From Polynucleobacter sp. UK-Kesae-W10 (GTDB lineage: Bacteria; Pseudomonadota; Gammaproteobacteria; Burkholderiales; Burkholderiaceae), in contig NZ_JACVQB010000006.1 in assembly GCF_018881575.1 (NCBI RefSeq), forward strand, positions 124,001-188,000: 64,000 nucleotides of DNA, given 5' to 3'. The notes beneath the pieces were generated by a model. The model was not told the origin of the DNA. It searched no databases and saw only the letters and a list, made by a program, of their open reading frames with translations. The position numbers and the translations under genes were made by a program. Shown here piece by piece: positions 52,446 through 61,982 of the stretch (position 1 is its first letter; every line of letters starts with the position of its first letter).

Positions 52446-54364
52446 TGATCCCTGAGTTTGGCCACTACGCTCTGATATTGGCTTTATGTGTGGCCTGTAT
52501 TCAAGGAGTGCTCCCTTTAGTGGGTGCTCATTTTGGCCGTCGTGAGCTCTTCATTTTGGCTAGACCTGCCGCACAAACTGTATTTATGTTGCTGGCGATT
52601 GCTTTTGGCATCCTCGCATGGAGTTTTTACGTCAATGATTTCTCTGTTCTCTATGTAGCAGAGCACTCCAATTCTCAATTACCTGTCATTTATCGTTTAG
52701 GTGCTGTTTGGGGTGGTCACGAAGGCTCCTTGTTGTTGTGGATTTTCTTGTTAAGTACCTGGACGATTTTGGTGGCGCAATTATCTAAAGCTTTAGATGA
52801 GTTTATGGTGGCGCGTGTGATTGGTGTTTTGGGTTTGGTGACGAGCGGGCTTTTATTATTTGTTCTGACGACTTCAAATCCTTTTGAGCGTCTCTTGCCA
52901 GCAGCGCAAGATGGACGCTCACTCAATCCTCTATTACAAGATCCCGGTCTTGTCTTCCATCCGCCCATGCTGTACATGGGATACGTTGGTTTTTCAGTCG
53001 CCTTTGCTTTTGCGATCGCTTCTTTATTGTCCGGAAGGCTAGATGCTGCCTGGGCGCGTTGGTCACGCCCATGGACTACCGCTGCCTGGGTATTTTTAAC
53101 CCTAGGGATTGCATTGGGATCATGGTGGGCTTACTACGAGCTGGGTTGGGGTGGTTGGTGGTTCTGGGATCCTGTTGAGAACGCTTCTTTTATTCCCTGG
53201 TTAGTTGGAACAGCTTTATTGCATTCTCTTGCGGTGACTGAAAAGCGTGGTGGATTTAAAAGCTGGACAGTACTTCTGGCAATTACCGCTTTCTCTTTAT
53301 CGCTCTTGGGAACATTTTTAGTGCGCTCAGGTGTGCTGACTTCGGTGCATGCCTTTGCGACCGATCCAAGGCGCGGCATTTTTATTCTTATTTTCTTAGC
53401 CTTGGTGGTTGGCTCTTCATTGACGCTCTATGCATGGCGTGCACCTAAAAATACCTTAGGTGGAAAATTTAGCCTGAGCTCCCGTGAGACATTTATTTTG
53501 TTGGGTAATGTGTTTTTAGTAGTGTCAGCAGGCTCTGTCTTATTAGGAACTCTTTACCCACTATTAATTGATGCGCTCCATCTGGGAAAAATTTCAGTAG
53601 GGCCTCCATACTTTAATAGCGTCTTTGTCCCAATCATGGTGCCTTTGTTGGTGCTAATGGGAATCGGGCCTTGGGCTCACTGGAAAAATACCGATTTGTT
53701 AACAGTGCTTCGCCGCTTGTGGTCAGCTGGCCTGGTTGCTGTGGTTGCTGGTATCGCCATTCCACTCATCATGGGTCAATTCACTTGGCTTGCTGGCCTT
53801 GGATTCTTATTGGCCTTCTGGATTATTGCTTCGGGTTGCTTGCAGATCGTAAGACAAATCAAATTAGGAAAACCAACCCGCTCATTTATTGGTATGCAAT
53901 TCGCGCACCTAGGCATAGCCATCTTTGTGATTGGTGTGACCATGGTTGGTGCTTATCAAGAAGAGAAAGATGTGCGGATGTTGGCGGGTGAGACAGTGTC
54001 TGTGGGTGGCTATCAAATTCAGCTACTAGGGGTTGAGTCTGTGCCAGGACCAAATTACCAAGCAATGCGCGGCAGCTTCTTGTTGACCAAGAACGGCATT
54101 GCACAGGCCACTCTCTATCCAGAAAAGCGGAGTTATTTTTCTTCTACGATGCCGATGACCGAAGCTGCCATTAATGTCAGTCTGACGCGCGATATTTATG
54201 TATCGCTTGGAGAAGAATTGAGAGATAAGGCATGGGCAGTTCGGGTCTACTACAAGCCTTTTGTAGATTGGATTTGGGGCGGTTGTTTATTGATGGCTTT
54301 AGGAGGCGTATTGGCGATCTCTGATAAGCGATATCGCATGAAGCTCAAGCGAGTCTCAGTATGA
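52445..54364 (+). CDS. ccmF: Haem lyase CcmF
   Basis: 639-residue multispanning synthetase attaching haem to apocytochrome c. WWD motif WGGWWFWDPVENASFIPWL, and haem-ligand regions GGHEGSLLLW, FHPPMLYMGY and FLVRSGVLTSVHAFA. Full length; overlaps ccmE and ccmG. Confidence 0.96.
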   Translation: MIPEFGHYALILALCVACIQGVLPLVGAHFGRRELFILARPAAQTVFMLLAIAFGILAWSFYVNDFSVLYVAEHSNSQLPVIYRLGAVWGGHEGSLLLWIFLLSTWTILVAQLSKALDEFMVARVIGVLGLVTSGLLLFVLTTSNPFERLLPAAQDGRSLNPLLQDPGLVFHPPMLYMGYVGFSVAFAFAIASLLSGRLDAAWARWSRPWTTAAWVFLTLGIALGSWWAYYELGWGGWWFWDPVENASFIPWLVGTALLHSLAVTEKRGGFKSWTVLLAITAFSLSLLGTFLVRSGVLTSVHAFATDPRRGIFILIFLALVVGSSLTLYAWRAPKNTLGGKFSLSSRETFILLGNVFLVVSAGSVLLGTLYPLLIDALHLGKISVGPPYFNSVFVPIMVPLLVLMGIGPWAHWKNTDLLTVLRRLWSAGLVAVVAGIAIPLIMGQFTWLAGLGFLLAFWIIASGCLQIVRQIKLGKPTRSFIGMQFAHLGIAIFVIGVTMVGAYQEEKDVRMLAGETVSVGGYQIQLLGVESVPGPNYQAMRGSFLLTKNGIAQATLYPEKRSYFSSTMPMTEAAINVSLTRDIYVSLGEELRDKAWAVRVYYKPFVDWIWGGCLLMALGGVLAISDKRYRMKLKRVSV

Positions 54365-54891
54365 AGGCCAAGTTTTTAATTCCCTTGCTGCTTTTTGTAG
54401 TTTTGGTGATCTTTTTGGCCGTAGGCCTCAATCGTGATCCACATGAGGTGCCTTCACCGCTCATTAATAAGCCTGCACCTGCTTTTGATATTCCACAATT
54501 AGCGCAAGCGAACAAAACTTTTTCCCCGGAAAGCATGAAAGGGCAGGTTTGGATTCTGAATGTGTGGGCATCTTGGTGTGTTGCGTGTCGTGAAGAGCAT
54601 CCAGTGTTAGTGGAGTTGGCCCATTCTCAGCAAGCTCCAGTGATTGGCTTGGATTACAAAGACAAGCGCGAAGATGCCTTGGCGATGTTGGCTAAACAAG
54701 GCAATCCGTATGTATTGTCTGCATTTGATGCGAATGGACGGGTCGGCATTGATTATGGGGTCTACGGTGTTCCGGAAACATACGTGATAGATCGCGCTGG
54801 CATTATTCGATTCAAGCATATTGGACCTATCACGCCAGCAGTGTTGAACGAGAAGATTTATCCCTTATTGAGCGAGCTAAAAAAATCATGA
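54361..54891 (+). CDS. ccmG: Thiol-disulfide interchange protein CcmG (DsbE)
   Basis: 176-residue membrane-anchored thioredoxin-fold protein that reduces apocytochrome CXXCH thiols. Active site W72-C73-V-A-C76; YGVYGVPETYVID gives the cis-proline. The CVAC dipeptide differs from the common CPTC/CVPC forms. Confidence 0.94.
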   Translation: MKAKFLIPLLLFVVLVIFLAVGLNRDPHEVPSPLINKPAPAFDIPQLAQANKTFSPESMKGQVWILNVWASWCVACREEHPVLVELAHSQQAPVIGLDYKDKREDALAMLAKQGNPYVLSAFDANGRVGIDYGVYGVPETYVIDRAGIIRFKHIGPITPAVLNEKIYPLLSELKKS

Positions 54892-55373
54892 AGCGCATCA
54901 TTCTGATTGCACTTTCGCTCATGAGTTTGCAGCTGGCTTTTGCGAATGATGCCGCCCCGTTGGCGGATGATCCAGTTACAGAGCAGCGTCTCATTAGCAT
55001 CTCAGAAGAAATGCGTTGTTTGGTCTGCCAGAATGAATCTTTAGCTGGCTCTCGCTCAGATTTAGCAAATGATTTGCGTAGAGAGATCCGCGCCTTAATT
55101 CGTGAAGGTAAGAGTGACGATCAGATCCGCAATTTTATGGTTGAGCGCTATGGCGACTTTGTTCTCTACCGTCCACCAGTAAAACCCGTTACTTGGTTGC
55201 TATGGATTGGCCCCTTTGTCATCTTAGCAATTGGTATTGCGGTTCTGTTAGGCTATCTGCGTCGTCGGAATGCTGGCCCAGTAGATGCCGCCCTATCTAC
55301 TGAGGATAATCAAAAAATTGATGCCTTACTGAATGCTGCCGATCAATCTAAACAAGGTGAAATAAATGGCTAG
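54888..55373 (+). CDS. ccmH: CcmH (CcmL-type) apocytochrome reductase
   Basis: 161 residues: signal peptide, MRCLVCQNESLAGSRSDLANDLR with the R-C-x-x-C motif, and one C-terminal membrane segment (about 103-122). Holds apocytochrome thiols for haem ligation. Confidence 0.95.
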   Translation: MKRIILIALSLMSLQLAFANDAAPLADDPVTEQRLISISEEMRCLVCQNESLAGSRSDLANDLRREIRALIREGKSDDQIRNFMVERYGDFVLYRPPVKPVTWLLWIGPFVILAIGIAVLLGYLRRRNAGPVDAALSTEDNQKIDALLNAADQSKQGEING

Positions 55374-56553
55374 TTTCTTGATCGCCGCGTTTTTATTGCT
55401 GGTCTTGGTTTTGCTTTTACTATTGCGCCCCCTCATTTTTGCAACTCAGGGCGAAGGCACCTCTCGTCGCCAGATGAATGCGGCTATTTATCGCGAAGAG
55501 TTGGATAAGCTGGCCGCTGAGCATGCTGCTGGCAGCATTAATGCCCAAGAATATGAAATCAGTCATGCTGAAATGCGTCAGCGCCTTTTCCAAGATACCA
55601 ATGAAGAGGATGACAAAGCAGTGATGGGCTCCACTAAAAAAGTACTCATCAGTGTTGCCTTATTTGTAGTCTTGATATCTACAGCGCTATATTTTTCTTT
55701 GGGTGATGTTGTAAAGGTGGCAAAACAGAGTGCTGAGAAGCCAGTAACCCAGGCTGCTGTAGAGAAAATGGTGGCTGACTTTGCAGTAAAGATGGAGCAA
55801 GATCCCACTAATCTGAAAGGGTGGGCAATGCTAGCGCGCTCTTATCGCATTCTGGGGCGCAGCGAAGACGCTGTCAAAGCCTATGCACGCGCTGGTAGCT
55901 TCATTGATTCGGATCCAGAGCTTTTGGCAGAGTATGCAGATACTTTAGCTACTACGGCTAATGGAAATTTTGCAGGCAAACCACTGAAACTGATTCATCA
56001 ATCTCTCAAGCTTGATCCCAATAATCTCTTGGCACTATGGTTATCCGGAACAGCCTCATTTACTAGCGGAAATTACAAAGCTGCGGTACAGACTTGGGAA
56101 AAACTAGCCAAACAATTACCAGCAGGATCTGATGAGGCTCGAGCTATTCAAGGTTCAATTGCAGAAGCGCGTAGCAGGGGCGGCTTACCAAGTACTGCCC
56201 CTATTGCTGGAGGCAAAGGAATTAGTGGCCAAATCGATCTGTCACCTGACTTGAAGTCAAGGGTGAAGCCTGGAGACGTTGTGATGGTGATTGCTCGTCA
56301 GCCTGGTGAGCGCATGCCTGTTGCTGTTCTGAAAACTGCTACCACTCAGTTTCCAATGACCTTTGAATTGAATGATGCCTTAGCAATGAATCCTAGCAAT
56401 CCGCTCTCAGCACTGACTGAGGCCTCGATTGAAGTTAGAATTTCTAAAACAGGGATGGCAAAACCAGAGGCGGGGGATCTGATGTCCTCCGCTAAGACGG
56501 TGAAGGTCGGCTCTAAGCAAGTGCAATTGCTGATTGATCAAGTACGCCAGTAA
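55366..56553 (+). CDS. ccmI: CcmI apocytochrome chaperone with TPR domain
   Basis: 395-residue protein: two N-terminal membrane segments (about 3-22 and 88-107) with the short cytoplasmic loop RREMNAAIYREELDKL-type leucine-rich helix, TPR repeats (about 135-270; DPTNLKGWAMLARSYRILGR) and a C-terminal beta domain beginning GKGISGQIDLSPDLKS, as in long CcmI/CycH forms. Last gene of the ccm operon. Confidence 0.9.
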   Translation: MASFLIAAFLLLVLVLLLLLRPLIFATQGEGTSRRQMNAAIYREELDKLAAEHAAGSINAQEYEISHAEMRQRLFQDTNEEDDKAVMGSTKKVLISVALFVVLISTALYFSLGDVVKVAKQSAEKPVTQAAVEKMVADFAVKMEQDPTNLKGWAMLARSYRILGRSEDAVKAYARAGSFIDSDPELLAEYADTLATTANGNFAGKPLKLIHQSLKLDPNNLLALWLSGTASFTSGNYKAAVQTWEKLAKQLPAGSDEARAIQGSIAEARSRGGLPSTAPIAGGKGISGQIDLSPDLKSRVKPGDVVMVIARQPGERMPVAVLKTATTQFPMTFELNDALAMNPSNPLSALTEASIEVRISKTGMAKPEAGDLMSSAKTVKVGSKQVQLLIDQVRQ

Positions 56554-56603
56554 TACGGTGATTGGGCTGTTACTAGTCACCTGAAATCAACTATAGAGGC
56601 CTT

Positions 56604-57908
56604 ATGATTTCTATCAAAAGACAAATGTATAACCCTTTGGCAATTGCCATTGGCTTTTGTGTGGTCCTCACTTTCCTTTTTGGAGTGTTGTGGTTTTTGG
56701 TGCCACCGCCACCCAAAGTCATTGAGATGGCCACTGGATTTCCAACTGGCTTGTATTACCAGTTTGGCGAGCGCCTCAAAACTGAGGTAGCTAGCGAAGG
56801 TGTCAAGTTGGAAGTGAAGGCTACTGGTGGCACGATTGATAATTTGGCTCTCTTAGATGATCCCAAGTCTGGCGTGAGTTTTGCCATGATTCAAGGGGGT
56901 GTAGCAGACGTTAGTAAGTATCCCAATTTAGTTTCTATCGCCGGGATGTTTTATGAGCCAGTTTGGGTTTGGTATCGCGAACCTGCTTTTAAAGCTGACG
57001 GTGGTCGCCTCCAGGTTCTGGGTCAGCTCAAAGGTAAGCGGGTTGCAATTGGTAATGAGGGAAGTGGCACCCTTGCATTGAGCACTGCCTTATTAAATGC
57101 CAGTGGTATTTCCGAGAATCAATTTACCGCTGAAAAATTAAAACCAGATCAGGCGCTCACAAAACTGAATAATGGTGACGTAGATGCTGTCTTTGTCGTG
57201 GCCGCTGCAGAGGCGCCGATTCTGAAAAAATTTTATGAGATTCCCGGAATTCGCTTGATGAATTTCGACCAGGCAGACGCCTATACGCGTAATTTGCCTT
57301 ATCTCTCAAAAGTGAGTGTTCCTCGTGGTCTATTAAGCATCGAACACGATCTCCCGCGTCAGGATATTCAGGTACTTGCACCTACGGCAACCTTGGTTAC
57401 TCACAGCAATGTAAGTCCAGCCCTGATTTCTTTGATGTTGGGCGCCTCTTATGACATCCTCAAAAGCTATTCACGGTTGCAAAAACCTGGTGAGTTTCCT
57501 TCCAGTGCAGGTATGGATTTTCCTTTACACGTGGATGCAGAAATCTACTTAAAAGATGGCCCCTCGTTTTTGCATCGCCACCTGCCTTTCTGGACTGCAG
57601 TATGGGTAGGGCGCTTTGTCAAAATTGTGATCCCATTGCTTGTGATCTTTATCCCCTTATTTACTTATATTCCATCGGCTAAAAATTTCCTATTGCGACT
57701 GAAGTTAGCGCAAGTGTATGCAGAGCTTAGGGAGATTGATAAAAATGCCTTTAATCCTGAGCTGAAGGAGAAAAACTTTAAGGATCTAGAGGTAATTGAA
57801 AAACGGGTCGGAAATATCAAAGTATCAATGATGGACTCTAAAGAGCTCTATGACCTCAAGGGCCATGTCGGGGATGTGAGAGCCCGCCTAACTCACCTCT
57901 ATTCCTAA
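56604..57908 (+). CDS. TAXI-family TRAP receptor, membrane-anchored, orphan
   Basis: 434 residues: an N-terminal membrane segment (about 14-34), a TAXI solute-binding domain (about 38-320: MATGFPTGLYYQFGERL, GKRVAIGNEGSGTLALS), then a second membrane segment (about 330-352) and a charged cytoplasmic tail of about 75 residues with helical heptads. No DctQM or fused permease lies nearby. It may be a sensor or share another permease. Confidence 0.85.
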   Translation: MISIKRQMYNPLAIAIGFCVVLTFLFGVLWFLVPPPPKVIEMATGFPTGLYYQFGERLKTEVASEGVKLEVKATGGTIDNLALLDDPKSGVSFAMIQGGVADVSKYPNLVSIAGMFYEPVWVWYREPAFKADGGRLQVLGQLKGKRVAIGNEGSGTLALSTALLNASGISENQFTAEKLKPDQALTKLNNGDVDAVFVVAAAEAPILKKFYEIPGIRLMNFDQADAYTRNLPYLSKVSVPRGLLSIEHDLPRQDIQVLAPTATLVTHSNVSPALISLMLGASYDILKSYSRLQKPGEFPSSAGMDFPLHVDAEIYLKDGPSFLHRHLPFWTAVWVGRFVKIVIPLLVIFIPLFTYIPSAKNFLLRLKLAQVYAELREIDKNAFNPELKEKNFKDLEVIEKRVGNIKVSMMDSKELYDLKGHVGDVRARLTHLYS

Positions 57909-57919
57909 GCGAGAATCAC

Positions 57920-58888
57920 ATGCATCCAAAATTCATTTCATTTGTAGCAGTATTGCTGGGCGCATTGATTTCATTTGGATTGCATGCCCAGCCTTATCCA
58001 CATAAGCCAATCAGCTTAGTTGTTCCGCAGGCTGCAGGCGGCACCAATGATATCGTCGCGCGCTTAATAGCACCTGCTTTTGGAGAGTCTATTGGGGCTT
58101 CAGTAGTGGTTGAGAATCGACCTGGTGCAGGTGGCAACATTGGCACGCAGAGTGTGGCGCGCTCACCTAAGGACGGCTACACCTTACTCTTAACCATTAA
58201 TAGCGCTCAAGCGATTAACCCAGCGTTGTATAAAAACCCAGGATTTGATCCCGTAAATGATTTTGTGCCACTCTATTACGTTGGCGCAACACCGTATGTT
58301 TTAGTGTCTCCACCCGGATCCCCCTACAAGACACTGGCGGAAGTGGTGGCTGCAGCTAAAAAGAGACCCGGGGAATTGTCTTATGCCTCGGCAGGCAATG
58401 GGACTATCAGTCATTTATTGGGAGCTATGCTCAATACCAGTGCTGGTATTGATATGCAGCATATTCCCTATAAAGGGGTGGCTCCCGCAATTAATGATGT
58501 TCTGGGTGGGCAAGTGCCTTTGGCTTTTGCTAGCCTACCTTCTGCGCTCAATTACATTAAAGCTGGCAAGCTGCAAGCGATTGCCATTAGTTCAGCTAAG
58601 CGTTCCAGTGCGGCGCCAGAGATTCCAACGATTGCAGAGACCTATCCTGATTGTGTAGGAGAAGTATGGGTAGCGATCTTTGCGCCTAGTGGAATTTCTC
58701 CGGAGATTACGAAGAAGGTTCAGATAGCGATGGACAAGGTCATGGCGCGAGCCGATGTACGTGAGAAATTAACTGCTCAAGGTTTAGATCTACAGCCGGT
58801 AAACCCAAATCGACTCATGAACCTTTTAAAAGAAGAGTTGGCGAAGTGGGCCAGGATCGTGAAGGCCTCTGGGGCGCAGTTAGATTAA
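57920..58888 (+). CDS. Bug-type tripartite tricarboxylate receptor 1
   Basis: 322-residue periplasmic solute receptor (signal peptide cleaved after LHA). Family motifs: YPHKPISLVVPQAAGGTNDIVAR, VENRPGAGGNIGTQSVA and PYKGVAPAINDVLGGQVPLAF. Typically binds organic acids through bridging waters. No TctAB permease alongside; common for betaproteobacterial Bug proteins. Confidence 0.92.
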   Translation: MHPKFISFVAVLLGALISFGLHAQPYPHKPISLVVPQAAGGTNDIVARLIAPAFGESIGASVVVENRPGAGGNIGTQSVARSPKDGYTLLLTINSAQAINPALYKNPGFDPVNDFVPLYYVGATPYVLVSPPGSPYKTLAEVVAAAKKRPGELSYASAGNGTISHLLGAMLNTSAGIDMQHIPYKGVAPAINDVLGGQVPLAFASLPSALNYIKAGKLQAIAISSAKRSSAAPEIPTIAETYPDCVGEVWVAIFAPSGISPEITKKVQIAMDKVMARADVREKLTAQGLDLQPVNPNRLMNLLKEELAKWARIVKASGAQLD

Positions 58889-58920
58889 GCTTTTTGTGCT
58901 GCTTGCCCTAAAATAAGTCT

Positions 58921-59676
58921 ATGAGCTCCACCAATCTATCTCCTGCGTTAACCTCGGCCAAAGATCTTTCGCACGCTTTGCGCGAGGAAGGCTTTGCAGT
59001 GCTATCCCCACAGACTGTAGCTGAGATTAGCAAAGTCAGTTTAGATAGCCTGCAACATCTCAGGCAATATTGGGAGGGTCTACCACGTGATCCGTATTTA
59101 AAGGATGGTGGTCGCTATCGTTTTCGACGTCATGCAAGTTATGAAATCAAAAACAATACCCTGAGCTTAGTGCCTCATCGCGCGCATTGGCAATCGATTG
59201 ATTACAACGCACTGCATGGCGGCATTGAGCGCTGGTTTGAACCTGTTCAAGCCGGTCTTGCTAATGATCCCGCCTGGCAAGCCGTGTTACTTGGCATAGC
59301 AAATATATTAAATAGCCTAAAACCGGTGACTACATGGTTTGTCGAGGCGCATCAATTTCGGATTGACACAACGGATGGTATTGGGCGACCCACTCCAGAA
59401 GGCGCTCATCGTGATGGCGTGGATTTTGTGGCGGTATTTTTGTTGGATCGCGTCGGAATTAAGGGTGGTGAGACCAGAATATTTGATGCGAAGGGTTCGG
59501 CTGGTCTGCGATTTACGCTGACACAGCCTTGGTCTCTCTTGTTAATGAATGATGAGCGCATGATTCATGAATCTACGCCTATCCAGCCGCTTGCAAACTA
59601 TGGCTACCGTGATACCTTGGTATTAACGTACCGCTCGAATGGCTTTCAAGATTCACCCAATCGGAGTCAACAGTAA
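58921..59676 (+). CDS. 2OG-Fe(II) dioxygenase family protein (PF10014 type)
   Basis: 251 residues. AHRDGVDFVAVFLLDR supplies the HxD iron ligands, GGETRIFDAKG follows and MNDERMIHESTPI supplies the distal histidine, with R in TLVLTYRS for oxoglutarate. The family includes free amino-acid hydroxylases such as the isoleucine dioxygenases; substrate not evident. A TAAAAT lies six bases before the ATG with no ribosome site, so the message may be leaderless. Confidence 0.85.
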   Translation: MSSTNLSPALTSAKDLSHALREEGFAVLSPQTVAEISKVSLDSLQHLRQYWEGLPRDPYLKDGGRYRFRRHASYEIKNNTLSLVPHRAHWQSIDYNALHGGIERWFEPVQAGLANDPAWQAVLLGIANILNSLKPVTTWFVEAHQFRIDTTDGIGRPTPEGAHRDGVDFVAVFLLDRVGIKGGETRIFDAKGSAGLRFTLTQPWSLLLMNDERMIHESTPIQPLANYGYRDTLVLTYRSNGFQDSPNRSQQ

Positions 59677-59682
59677 GTCCGT

Positions 59683-60654
59683 TTACTCTGGCTCCATTCC
59701 AGCAGCCTTAATGGCTTGAGCCCATTTTGCAGTTTCAAGTTTAATTTTTTGTCCAAGCGCTTCTGGTGTTCCTGGTTGTGTCTCAAAGCCCAGAGATGCA
59801 AAGCGCTCTTTGAGCTCTTTGGATTTAGCAGCATCGTTAATTGCCTTGTTGAGCTTTAATACGACATCCTTAGGCATGCCTGCCGGACCAAATGCAGCAA
59901 AGAATGCAATCAATTCATAATTCTTAATTCCCAAAGCTTCGTTCACAGTTGGCAACTCAGGGATTGCGGGTGAGCGCTTGAGGGATGTGACGGCAAGGCC
60001 ACGAATCTTTCCTGCCTGTACTTGAGGCAATGTCACCGCGAAATCTGCCGTAAACATATTTACTTGCCCGCCAATAAGATCAGTCATTGCGTTAGGCCCA
60101 CTCTTATAGGAAACACCTGTCATCTTGATGCCGGCAGCGCTAGCCAAAATTTCGGAGGAAACCCGTTGGGAGGTACTGGCATAAGCAAAAGTCATTTTCC
60201 CTGGATCTGCTTTTGCTAGTGAGACAAAACCATTGAGAGACTTTGCGGGTACATCGTTGTTAATGGCAACAATCAGTGGCACTGAGCCAAAGTAGCCAAT
60301 CGGAACAAAAGCAGTGTCTTGGTTGTAAGGTAGATTTTTGACTAGGCTTTTTAGGGCTGCGTTTGTGCTGTTGGTTCCAAAAAGAAGGGTGTAGCCATCG
60401 GCTGGAGATTTGGCTACAACATCTGCGCCAATCATGCCGTTTGCCCCGGGGCGGTTTTCAACTACGACGGGCTGTCCTAAGGATTCTGCCATTTTGGCTG
60501 CAAAAGCACGCCCAATTTGATCAGTGGCACTTCCCGGTGCAAAGGGAACAATTGCCTTGATCGGTTTTGATGGGTAGGTATCAGCGAGAGCAAGTGGTCC
60601 CAACAGGCCAAGATAGGCGCTCAAGCAGTAAGCAAGAAGCTGGCGAATTTTCAT
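59683..60654 (-). CDS. Bug-type tripartite tricarboxylate receptor 2
   Basis: 323-residue periplasmic receptor, signal peptide cleaved after ALA. YPSKPIKAIVPFAPGSATDQIGRAFA, VENRPGANGMIGADVVAKSPADGYTLL. ATG 60654 is chosen for its AAGGGAGA site and signal peptide; the frame extends 23 codons further. Convergent with the dioxygenase gene (six-base gap). Confidence 0.92.
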   Translation of the reverse strand: MKIRQLLAYCLSAYLGLLGPLALADTYPSKPIKAIVPFAPGSATDQIGRAFAAKMAESLGQPVVVENRPGANGMIGADVVAKSPADGYTLLFGTNSTNAALKSLVKNLPYNQDTAFVPIGYFGSVPLIVAINNDVPAKSLNGFVSLAKADPGKMTFAYASTSQRVSSEILASAAGIKMTGVSYKSGPNAMTDLIGGQVNMFTADFAVTLPQVQAGKIRGLAVTSLKRSPAIPELPTVNEALGIKNYELIAFFAAFGPAGMPKDVVLKLNKAINDAAKSKELKERFASLGFETQPGTPEALGQKIKLETAKWAQAIKAAGMEPE

Positions 60655-60739
60655 ACTGTCTCCCTTGTATTTTTCTCTAGTGTAGCGGGTCTTTGCTGCC
60701 TTGGGCGAGTAGAATGAAATCACTTTTTACCGATACTTT

Positions 60740-61975
60740 ATGCGCTTTCGATCCACTGGTTACACCCCTCTTATGCTGCTGGCGCAAACCTGTGCTTTAT
60801 TGGGTTTTGCTTGTTATGCAGTTGTGCTTACTCCTTTGCAGGAAGAATGGCATTTAAGTAATTTGCAATCAGGCCTTATTGCCAGCGCTTTTTTCTTTGG
60901 TTATATGTTGGCAGTGCCTGTAGCTACCGCCTTAACGGATCGCGTCGACGCAAGAAAGGTCTATCTTTTTGGCGGCATTTGCGCAAGTGCTGGCTTGCTC
61001 GGAATGAGCTTCTTTGCATATAACTTTTGGACTGCAATCCTATTTATGGCTCTTAATGGGGCCGGACTTGCAGGAACTTATATGCCAGGCCTCAAAATTT
61101 TGTCGGATCGTATTCAGTCTGGCGAGTTAACGCGACACATTGCTTTTTATACGGCGTTCTTTGGAATTGGTACAGGCTTTTCGTATTTGTGTTCCGGATG
61201 GATTTTGAATGCGATGGGCTGGCATTATGTTTTTGGTCTGATTGCTTTTGGGCCTCTGGCGGCATTTTTGATTGTGCTATTTTTTATTCCACCCTTGGAG
61301 CATGAAAAATGGACTGGTCCACTCCAGATTCGTTTGCGAGATTTATTTCCGATCGATAAATGGAGGTTGGTGCTGCAAGATAAAAAAGCAGCTGGATTTA
61401 TTTTTGGATATACCGCCCATACCCTGGAGTTGTTTGCTTCTCGCAGTTGGATTGTGGCGTTCTTTGCTTTTTGCGTCGCAAGTTCTGGCGAATCCTTTTT
61501 CTTAGCCATTACTACGCTTGCTGGCGTGATTAATTTCTTTGGTGTGCCGGCATCTATTTTGGGAAATGAAATTGCCTTACGCATTGGTCGTCAAAAGTGG
61601 GTTTGTATTGTGATGCTGACAAGTGCCATACTGGGTATCGCGCTTGCCTCCTCAACCGGTCATTCTTGGTGGCTTATCTTGACCCTAGCAGTAGCGCATG
61701 CAATTTTTATCATGGCCGATTCTGCAACCTTAACTGCTGGATTAGTTATTAGTGCACAAGAAAATATTAAGGGCGCGGCAATGGGCTTACATTCTTTGAT
61801 GGGTTTTGGAGGAGGTCTTCTAGGTCCTGCTATCTTTGGCTTTGTTCTTGATATTGCAGGCTCACGCTCAAACGCCTCTGCCTGGGTATGGGCTTATGCT
61901 GCCATCGTCATTTGGGGTGTTCTATTCGTGCTCTATGAGCGTCGTAGTGGTTGGGTAGAAAAAATACGCTCTTGA
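60740..61975 (+). CDS. MFS transporter
   Basis: 411 residues, twelve predicted membrane segments; PLQEEWHLSNLQSGLIASAFFFGYMLAVPVATALTDRVDARKVYLFG holds the MFS loop 2-3 signature. Substrate not recognisable. It is divergent from Bug receptor 2 and eight bases upstream of the P-type ATPase gene, so the two may be cotranscribed. Confidence 0.85.
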   Translation: MRFRSTGYTPLMLLAQTCALLGFACYAVVLTPLQEEWHLSNLQSGLIASAFFFGYMLAVPVATALTDRVDARKVYLFGGICASAGLLGMSFFAYNFWTAILFMALNGAGLAGTYMPGLKILSDRIQSGELTRHIAFYTAFFGIGTGFSYLCSGWILNAMGWHYVFGLIAFGPLAAFLIVLFFIPPLEHEKWTGPLQIRLRDLFPIDKWRLVLQDKKAAGFIFGYTAHTLELFASRSWIVAFFAFCVASSGESFFLAITTLAGVINFFGVPASILGNEIALRIGRQKWVCIVMLTSAILGIALASSTGHSWWLILTLAVAHAIFIMADSATLTAGLVISAQENIKGAAMGLHSLMGFGGGLLGPAIFGFVLDIAGSRSNASAWVWAYAAIVIWGVLFVLYERRSGWVEKIRS

Positions 61976-61982
61976 GTTATTG

